In this document: one piece after another, positions 38,870-64,000 of the stretch
How positions within the stretch are numbered: the stretch's first letter is position 1
Layout: each line of letters opens with the position of its first letter
Origin: Physella acuta
Lineage: Eukaryota > Mollusca > Gastropoda > Physidae
Reading direction: 5' to 3'
DNA: 64,000 bases
NCBI RefSeq assembly: GCF_028476545.1
Contig: NW_026733010.1
Coordinates: 1-64,000, forward strand
The notes under the pieces: generated by a model
Seen by the model: the letters and a program-made list of their open reading frames with translations, nothing else
What the model was told of the DNA's origin: nothing
Databases searched by the model: none
Program-made: the position numbers and the translations under genes

Positions 38870-39440
38870 TATTTACACTGCTCCCTACCTAACAAAATTG
38901 GTAAATGAGTTGAAAGTTTATACATCCTCAAACGGGCTAACTACGTCACAAATATTGGGATGGTCGACGGGGTTAGTTATGCTGTTGACGATTTAGGGGG
39001 AAGTAGAGTTGAATAGGTCAGGAAATCAAGAAGCTGAATTGCAGCTGAATATTTCACATTTCTAAAAGCCTGATTTTGTAAATTGTAAGAGAATCTATTA
39101 ATTTATACTCAGTGTTGTTCGAACACAATAATTATTTTAGAAAGAAATATGTTTTAGAAAACAAATACTGCATTTTTTAGAAGGAAGGGTCGGGGTTTGC
39201 ACTCTTATGTTTAACGTCATTTTAGGGTCTGGCTTTTTTGTGACAAGATGTGATTATGGGGAGGGGGGAGTTTTAAAAATTGTGCAAAACAAACGTTATG
39301 TTATTTATATATGTCATATTTTAAAGAAAAATAGAAAGACTAAAATGTCATATAAAAATATCGACTGATTCGTGAATGACGAAACAGAAATTAAGAAGGA
39401 AGCCCTATTTTAAAATAAATTGAAAGGTAGGCTTATATAG
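38870..39440. other. No gene seen
   Basis: Unique AT-rich sequence, apart from the possible MITE relative at 39180-39290. Confidence 0.45.
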
Positions 39441-39441
39441 T

Positions 39442-39730
39442 GGTCGGTGTGGTTGAGTAGTTAAAGCTCACGGTTGCTCAACCCGGGAAGTTGAGTCTTG
39501 ATAGCCAAAGACAACAAATCTTCTAAGAGAGACAACTCCAAAATCAAACAACTGCTGCCTTGTGGTTTTTATTGGTTGGACAAAGGTTATGGAAGCAAAT
39601 CAAAAATGAAAAGCAGGCTGACATCCGAATCAACGAATGGCGCATAATCAGTTGACACGTATGCTTAACTGTGTTGGAAGGGATCCCTTCCAACATTAAA
39701 ATTTAAAAAAAGAAGAAGAAGAAGAAGTAG
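39442..39730 (+). repeat. tRNA-derived SINE, family 2
   Basis: Head GGTCGGTGTGGTTGAGTAG, body CTCCAAAATCAAACAACTGC and GCGCATAATCAGTTGACACG, and a GAA-rich tail (GAAGAAGAAGAAGAAG). Confidence 0.75.
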
Positions 39731-39839
39731 AAAGGTATATAATTTTAAGAAACTTCTAAATACAGTGGTTAATCTCATTTATTAATTTTATGAAGACAAC
39801 TACCTACACATAAATTCTACTTTTACATTTATTAAGATA

Positions 39840-42800
39840 CGAGAAAAATGGCCCGTTGAGGAAGGGTACAACGGGCGCTAGGCTGATAGTGCTGTCTCTT
39901 TTCTCTAAACTAAAACCAACCCACCCCCCCCCCCCACACACCACCCCCACCCCACCCCCCCCCACACACCACCCCCACCCCCCACCACACACCACCCCCA
40001 CCCCTCACCCCCACACACCACCCCCTCCACACACCGCCCCCCCACCCCCCCCCCCCAAAAAAAACATGTCTACCGTCCCATTCAACGAAATATAATTATA
40101 TACTTTTTCCAGTGTCCGCCCCCTCCCAGAAAATTCTACCCCCGCCCCCGAAAATTTCAAGTACCCCCACCCCTCTCCGGGGAGGAAAAAGTCTGAAAGA
40201 AACACTGAAACCACCCCCACCCCCCCACCCCCACCCCCCACACACACCACCCCCCCCCCCCACCCCTCCACCACCCCCCACCCCCAAAAAAAACATGTCT
40301 ACCGTCCCATTCAACGAAATATAATTATATACTTTTTCCAGTGTCCGCCCCCTCCCAGAAAATTCTACCCCCGCCCCCGAAAATTTCAAGTACCCCCACC
40401 CCTCTCCGGGGAGGAAAAAGTCTGAAAGAAACACTGAAACCAACCCACACACCACCCCCCCCACCCCCCCCCCCCACCCCTCCACCCCCCCCCCCCCCAA
40501 AAAAAAAACATGTCTACCGTCCCCATTGCAAGAAAACCACTTTTTAGATTAGACACATTAATTAGGCGGTAATTTTATTATAGAGTATCGATGAGGAAAT
40601 TTCTTTTGAGTTGTGGAGGGGGGGGGGGGCTCAGACGTTCTTACGCGGGGGTGGGGCTTCGCCCCTACCCGAAGAATTGTATGCAAGAAACTCTTCACGC
40701 AAACCATTTAGATTAGACAACATTTCCTTTTTTTCAATGTTTACGCGATAATCAATGACGTCATTTTACTGTGTGCACTCTCTGGTTTGAGATTATGTTC
40801 TACTCTACGCTAAATGTGTCGACGTCATATTTCGTTTTTCGAATTACTGTGCATGTTTTTATTTTGCTTGTGTTTTCTCTAGAGCGTTCTTGTCAGACAA
40901 AGCGTTCTTGTCAGACAGAGCGTTCTTGTCAGATAGACAGACAGCGAAACTATTAGTATTAACGAGAAAAATGGCCCGTTGAGGAAGGGTACAACGGGCG
41001 CTAGGCTGATAGTGCTGTCTCTTTTCTCTAACTAAAACCAACCCACCCCCCACACACCACCCCCCACACACCACCCCCCACCCCAACCACCCCACCCCCC
41101 CACCCCCACACACCACCCCCACCCCCCCCCACACACCGCCCCCCCACCCCCACCCCCCCCCCCCCCCCCAAAACATGTCTACCGTCCCATTCAACGAAAT
41201 ATAATTATATACTTTTTCCAGTGTCCGCCCCCTCCCCGAAAATTTCAAGTACCCCCACCCCTCTCCGGGGAGGAAAAAGTCTGAAAGAAACACTGAAACC
41301 AACCCACCCCCCACACACCCACCCCCCCCACACCAACCACCACCCCCACACACCACCACCCCCCCCCCCCACACACCACCCCCCCCCCACCCCTCCACCA
41401 CCCCCCACCCCCCAAAAAAACATGTCTACTGTCCCATTCAACGAAATATAATTATATACTTTTTCCAGTGTCCGCCCCCTCCCAGAAAATTCTACCCCCC
41501 GCCCCCGAAAATTTCAAGTACCCCCACCCCTCTCCGGGGAGGAAAAAGTCTGAAAGAAACACTGAAACCAACCCCCCCCCCCCCCCAAAAAAAAAAAACA
41601 TGTCTACCGTCCCATTGCAAGAAAACCACTTTTTAGATTAGACACATTAATTAGGCGGTAATTTAATTATAGAGTATCGATGAGGAAATTTCTTGTGAGT
41701 TGGGGAGGGGGGGGGCTCAGACGTTCTTACGCGGGGGGTGGGGCTTCGCCCCTACCCGAAGAATTGTATGCAAGAAACTCTTCACGCAAACCATTTAGAT
41801 TAGACAACATTTCCTTTTTAATTCAATGTTTACGCGATAATCAATGACGTCATATGACTGTGTGCACTCTCTGGTTTGAGATTATGTTCTACTCTGTGCT
41901 AAATGTGTCGACGTCATACTTCGTTTTTCGAAATCTATAATAATAGTTTCGCTGTCTCTCTATCTATCTATCTGTCTGACAAGAAACGCTCTAGAGAAAA
42001 GACAAGGAAAATAAAAACATGCACAGTAATTCGAAAAAACGAAGTATGACGTCGACACATTTAGCGCACAGAGTAGAAAATAATCTCAAGCCGGATAGTG
42101 CACACATTGATATGACGTCATTGATTATCGATATTCAATACAAAGGCAATTTGGTCTAATCTAAGTGGTTTGCGTGAAGAGTTTCTTTCATACAATTCTT
42201 CGGGTAGGGGCGAAGCCCCACCCCCGCGTAAGAACGTCTGAGCCCCCCCCCCCCCTCCCCAACTCAAAAGAAATTTCCTCATCGATACTCTATAATAAAA
42301 TTACCGCCTAATTAATGTGTCTAATCTTAAAAGTGGTTTTCTTGCAATGGGACGGTAGACATGTTGTTTTTTTTTTTTTGGGGGGGGGGTGGAGGGGTGG
42401 GGGGGTGGTGTGTGTGTGGGGGGGGGGGTGGAGGGGCGGGGGGGGGTGGTGTGTGTGGGGGGGTGGGGGGGGTTGGTTTCAGTGTTTCTTTCAGACTTTT
42501 TCCTCCCCGGAGAGGGGTGGGGGTACTTGAAATTTTCGGGGGCGGGGGTAGAATTTTCTGGGAGGGGGCGGACACTGGAAAAAGTATATAATTATATTTC
42601 GTTGAATGGGACGGTAGACATGTTTTTTTTTTGGGGGGGGGGGGTGTGGAGGGGTGGGGGGGGTGGTGGTGTGTGTGTGGGGGGTGGGGGTGTGGGGGTG
42701 GGGGGTGGGGGGGGGGCTGGTTTCAGTGTTTCTTTCAGAGTTTTTCCTCCCCGGAGAGGGGTGGGGGTAATTGAAATTTTCGGGGGCGGGGGTAGAATTT

Positions 42801-43205
42801 TCTGGGAGGGGGCGGACACTGGAAAAAGTATATAATTATATTTCGTTGAATTGGACGGTAGACATGTTTTTTTTGGGGGGTGGGGGTGGAGAGGGGGGGG
42901 GGTGGAGGGGTGGGGGGGGCGGTGTGTGGAGGGGGTGGTGTGTGTGGGGGGTGGGGGTGGGGGGTGGTGTGTGGGGTGGGGGGTGGGGGTGGTGTGTGGG
43001 GGGTGGGTTGGTTTTAGTTTAGAGAAAAGAGACAGCACTATCAACCTAGCGCCCGGTGTATCCTTCCTCAACGGGCCATTTTTCTCGTACTATGCATGTT
43101 TTTAAATTGCTTGTGTTTTCTCTAGAGCGTTCTTGTCAGACAAAGCGTTCTTGTCAGACAGAGCGTTCTTGTCAGATAGACAGACAGACAGCGAAACTAT
43201 TATTA
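39840..43205. repeat. C-rich complex repeat cluster with a head-to-head unit
   Basis: Plus-strand units at 39840-40961 and 40962-41936 are followed by an inverted unit at 41937-43090. A plus-strand 3' fragment (43091-43205) follows. Units differ in the number of core copies and of GAGCGTTCTTGTCAGACA repeats. Units 4 and 5 meet head-to-head at about 41936 (CGAAATCTATAATAATAGTT). Confidence 0.8.
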
Positions 43206-43262
43206 TAGAAATTTAGTTTATATTTTAGAAGAGAAAGAAAGTTTTATCCTCGACTTTATGAT

Positions 43263-43503
43263 CAGTGTTTCTTCCAGACTTTTTTCTCCAGGGGGGGGGC
43301 ACTTGAAATTTTCGGGGGGGGGGGGGCGGTAGACTTTCTTCGGGGGGGGGGGGGGCGGACAATGTTAAAAGTATATATTTTCTATATAAATTATATAAAT
43401 TTCATTTCGTTCGGGGGGGGGGGGGGGCGGTAAAAATTTTTCGGGGAGCTTAGCCCCCCCCCCCCCCCCCCCCCCCCCGAAGAGATGCCTGGAAGAAACA
43501 CTG
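43263..43503. mobile_element. C-rich hAT-type MITE with perfect TSD
   Basis: Duplication TTTATGAT at 43255-43262 and 43504-43511; ends CAGTGTTTCTTCCAG and CTGGAAGAAACACTG; 241 bp. This copy best defines the family ends. Confidence 0.85.
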
Positions 43504-43794
43504 TTTATGATTTTCTCTCAATGATTCCGTCTATCCACTGTGATATGCTGTTAACCATATAGGGTTAGGCTCTCGAGAATTTGTAATTTCCAACGACCAC
43601 GTCGATTTTTCAAAAAACTTTACGTGTCTTACTCTTCACCCTTTACAAACAATATTTTTCTCTAACAATAAGTTATCTATTTGTCAGCAAGGATACAACT
43701 ACCCTAGCCTCGACAGGACCTCGTGTAAAAAAGTTACATAAACCCCACAGAGGGAGGCTAAGGGAGGGAGGATGGGGAGGTCTCCATCTCGAGA

Positions 43795-44365
43795 GTAGAT
43801 TATCTTTGTCCAGATATCTTTGTCCAGATATCTTTGTCCAGACATCTTTGTCGAGATATCTTTGTCCAGATATCTTTGTCCAGATATCTTTGTCCAGATA
43901 TCTTTGTCCGGATATCTTTGTCCGGATATCTTTGTCCATATATATTTGTCCAGATATGTTTGTCCAGACATCTTTGTCGTGACATCTTTGTCCGGATATC
44001 TTTGTCCGGATATCTTTGTCCGGATATCTTTGTCCGGATATCTTTATCCGGATATCTTTGTCCGGATATCTTTGTCCAGATTTCTTTGTCCAGATATATT
44101 TGTCCAGATATCTTTGTCCGGATATCTTTGTCCAGATGTCTTTGTCCAGATATCTTTGTCCGGATATCTTTGTCCAGATATATTTGTCCAGATATCTTTG
44201 TCTAAATACATTTGTCAATCTTTCTCCAGATATCGTTTTCCATGATACCTTGCTCCAGATATATTTCTCCAGATATCTTTTTTCATGATATCTTGCTCCA
44301 GATATATTTCTCCAGATATCTTTTTTCATGATATCTTGCTCCAGATATATTTCTCCAGATATCTT
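43795..44365. repeat. 14-bp satellite (ATATCTTTGTCCRG)
   Basis: About 40 units, grading into a longer CATGATATCTTGCTCCAGAT higher-order unit at 44230-44365. Three 14-bp units make 42 nt, so a minus-strand frame (DIWTKISGQRYLDK) stays open for ~200 codons. It has no start or splice context that marks a gene. Confidence 0.9.
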
Positions 44366-44634
44366 TGTCCAGACAGCACAGCTATTACCACAAAAAGTAA
44401 AGCATGAAGATATTGTCGGTCTTTTTTCTGCACCTAAGACAAAACAGTCTCTACTGCAAAAATAACTACTTTTGCTTCTTACTAAATTGTTGTAATCTAT
44501 GGTAGCAGGTTGAGATAATCAATTTAATAAAAATTTGTTTGTAAGTAATACGTTTTAAACATTCACTGTTTAAATACTGGTCTTTTGTTTTCAATCTAGA
44601 TATGCTTACTCTATTATTGTATGATGATGCTAAG

Positions 44635-44760
<126 letters not shown>

Positions 44761-44890
44761 ATATATATAAAGTTAGGTTAATATACAGGAAAGCTTTTTA
44801 GAAGCATGAAAATATAAATATAAAAAATTGATGATGCAAATGTACATTTTCAATACATTTATTGAAGGAATTTAAAACGCGAGTGTAATT

Positions 44891-51211
<6,321 letters not shown>

Positions 51212-51489
51212 TGTAGAGAGGGTTAGGTATTAGATGGCCTGTAATTGGAGAAGATGATAGTTATGTTAGAGTAACTGTAGAATAGAATAAACTTTGAGGG
51301 GAAGGGAATGGCGATTACATTTTATGATAAACAGTTTGGCCTACTTGGTGAACGAAGAAAAAAAAGAGAAAAGATAATGCGATAAGTGATCACAGTGTTC
51401 TCCCCTGATGCCGCATGCCACCACTCACCTTCCCAAATACACCATCAGATGAGTTTTTGTGTGAAAACATGGGATTGGTAGGTTTAGCA

Positions 51490-52035
51490 CAACAAGAGAC
51501 CACTTGTCTTGGGCACAAGGAGGGATCAGCTGACTTGGACACAAGAAGAGATCAGCTGACTTGGGCACAAGAAGAGATCAGCTGACTTGGGCATAAGGAG
51601 AGATTAGTTGACTTGGGCACAAGAAGAGATCAGCTGACTTGGGCATAAGGAGAGATTAGTTGACTTGGGCACAAGAAGAGATCAGCTGACTTGGGCACAA
51701 GAAGAGATCAGCTGACTTGGGCACAAGAAGAGATCAGCTGACTTGGGCACAAGAAGAGATCAGCTGACTTGGGCACAAGAAGAGATCAGCTGACTTGGGC
51801 ACAAGAAGAGATCAGCTGACTTGGGCACAAGAAGAGATCAGCTGACTTGGGCATAAGGAGAGATTAGTTGACTTGGACACAAGAAGAGATCAGCTGACTT
51901 GGGCACAAGAAGAGATCAGCTGACTTGGGCACAAGAAGAGATCAGCTGACTTGGGCACAAGAAGAGATCAGCTGACTTGGGCACAAGGAGAGATCAGTTG
52001 ACTTGGGCATAAGGAGAGATTAGTTGACTTGTGGC
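51490..52035. repeat. 26-bp minisatellite upstream of the TLR
   Basis: About 20 units of GACTTGGGCACAAGAAGAGA plus TCAGCT, with AAGGAGAGATTAGTT variants. No splice-site motif is recognisable in the unit. Confidence 0.9.
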
Positions 52036-52040
52036 ACACA

Positions 52041-52275
52041 GTTCCCTTTTCAAACCTAATGGCCCATGAGGCAAGTGAAGTAGAGTTCAACTGTTTCTGT
52101 TACTACGGCTTATTAAGGTATAGTGTGGCCAGCACTATGCCCAGCCGCCTTTACTTTCCCTGACGTGAGTCAGGTACCCGTCAGAGCTGGGTGGACTCAG
52201 GGACAATCTACAATTCTACATGATTTGAACCTGGATTCGAATTTGTGAATTTCCGGGTAGCCGTGAAACGCTCTC
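52041..52275 (-). repeat. tRNA-derived SINE, family 1
   Basis: Reverse-strand blocks from GTTCCCTTTTCAAACC through GAGCTGGGTGGACTCAGGGA to the diverged head GATTCGAATTTG. Directly adjacent to the minisatellite. Confidence 0.72.
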
Positions 52276-53746
52276 CACATAGTCAACGCCGTCACATGCA
52301 CGTAAAGAGTACACATTTGAAATATATATTTTTTTAAATACTGACGTTACAAAGATTCGTCCACGATATTAGTAAAACTTATAGTCAAATTAAATATATA
52401 GCGTTATAACAAAGTACTTATACATACGGATACAACAGACACCTCATAAATATATGTTTTAGATCCACTCTAGAATGTATTACACATTATCCAATATACA
52501 TAATAAAAGTAGAAAATAAATGAGTACACATTACACACTAAACTGACCAGTTTGCGCATACTGAATATTATTTTGGTAACCATTAAATTCTACTTACTAG
52601 ATTAGCAACCTGTGTCGTATTATCAAAAGACTGGACTAAATACCCACCAGTAAAACGTTGCCTATATTTAACTACATAGCTTCCTTAATATACGTCGCGT
52701 AGTTTAATCTTTAGGCTTATCTTCTGCCAAAACAGGTCTGGATACCTAATCCCACACAGTTGGAATTATTTACATTATTTTTTGGGGGTAGGTAGCAGAT
52801 AGCAGATAGCAGGAACAAAACAACATGACGGCAGCAAAGTTGGGATTTAGAAGAAAAGGTAGATATGGGATTCACTGTATGCCAAAACACAACAGATTAG
52901 TAAATCTGTGTGGGTGGATGGGGGGAGGGGGAGGACTGTGTCGATAGACTTTGAACATTAATGACAATGCCAGTTATAGTTGTCAATACAGAAGTGTAGT
53001 ATGTGTGTTACTTTAGTGTAGGAAGGTATATAAATTTTATTTCGTTCGGAGGGGGGGGTGGTAAGTGCTGGGGGGGGGGGGGGGGGGACAGTGTTGTTTT
53101 TTATTACTTTTTTTAGCGTGTGTTTACTTGATACTGTTGTTAATTGCTACCATTAAATGTTATTTAAATTACCATTTCTAATTGGCAGATCTACAGACCA
53201 TGTTGCAGTACAGTTTACCTTTTTCTGTGACCTTAACGTATGTCCTGTATTCTTCATTTTACCTTAATTTAGGCAGATCTCACCTTAAAAACGAAGGACA
53301 CAAAGACGTCCAATGGACTAAAACACAAAACTAATTAATACTAATAAGATAAACGGTTTTAAAATATAACCTATACGTTTTCTTTTACTTCCAGTTCAAT
53401 ATAAATAAAAATAAAAGAAATTTAAGTAATCCTAACCGTATTATAAATAACATAATATTATAACAATCACTACTTTTTGCTGTTTTCAATTTGTATATGT
53501 AATTTTTAAAAAAAATGGAATTATTGATAAAAATCAGTAAAACGGTGTAATGATAATTGTAGGTATGCAAATTTCGAAAAAAAATATTAAAAACAACAAA
53601 ATAAACAATCGTTAGGCCTATTAAAATAATTGATTGTGTAATGATGCTAAAGTTACATCTCTATAATGCGTACATTTGCCAATAAAAGAACAAAAAAAAG
53701 CTTGAATCAGTACAATCAATGATAAAAATGTTGTTTGTGTTTTGAA
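52276..53746. other. Intergenic, no gene seen
   Basis: AT-rich. A C-rich MITE fragment (ATTTTATTTCGTTCGG plus poly-G and GACAGTGTT) lies at 53025-53096. The 3' UTR of the oxidase gene presumably occupies the right end. Confidence 0.5.

Positions 53747-64000
<10,254 letters not shown>

Noticed and set aside
43820-44245. Frame reading ISLSRYLCPDIFV on the plus strand
   Set aside because: 14-bp satellite reading; no flanking exon signals.
51490-52035. A further junction-derived array upstream of the TLR
   Set aside because: The 26-bp unit has no splice-site motif and no exon boundary was found beside it.

Overview
The window looks like nuclear DNA of a lophotrochozoan animal, most likely a gastropod mollusc. 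The genes are intron-rich, with GT-AG introns full of (AT)n tracts, minisatellites, tRNA-derived SINEs and small DNA transposons. The gene set (a laccase-type multicopper oxidase with a membrane-type tail, a Toll-like receptor, COMMD2) fits a mollusc. The phylum call is inference from gene content. I saw no rRNA, no functional tRNA, no CRISPR array and no retroviral or LTR fossil.

Layout. 1-4.4 kb: exons of an unrecognised secreted or membrane protein (minus strand). 4.7-5.6 kb: a SINE split by a foldback element. 6.6-16.1 kb: a 34-bp minisatellite into which an 8.7-kb Helitron-like transposon has inserted; its Rep-helicase gene keeps one frame but has two nonsense codons. 16.2-31 kb: minisatellites, a piggyBac-type MITE, hAT-type MITEs, a decayed LINE, a second foldback copy, a non-autonomous Helitron and two tandem C-rich units. 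31.5-37.3 kb: a complete five-exon COMMD2 gene (minus strand, 199 aa, the length of the human protein). 37.9-44.4 kb: MITEs, a large C-rich repeat cluster and a 14-bp satellite. 44.9-51.2 kb: a complete four-exon Toll-like receptor (minus strand, 931 aa). 53.7-64.0 kb: the last ten exons of a laccase-type multicopper oxidase (minus strand), running off the right edge. Exon phases agree at every junction of the last three genes.

Main finding. Several introns contain minisatellites that are tandem copies of the gene's own exon/intron boundary. In COMMD2 intron 3, TLR intron 3 and the MCO intron after the HPFHLHGH exon, the repeat unit holds the last 20-34 exonic bases plus the 5' splice site, so each array is a row of decoy donors next to the real one. 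In COMMD2 intron 4 the repeat unit is the acceptor plus the start of the last exon. Two more introns show weaker versions. Finding this in three unrelated neighbouring genes suggests a recurrent process in this genome, which I do not recognise as a described one.

The genes are not an operon and share no pathway. COMMD2 serves endosomal cargo recycling, the TLR innate immune signalling, and the oxidase phenol or metal oxidation at the cell surface or outside the cell.
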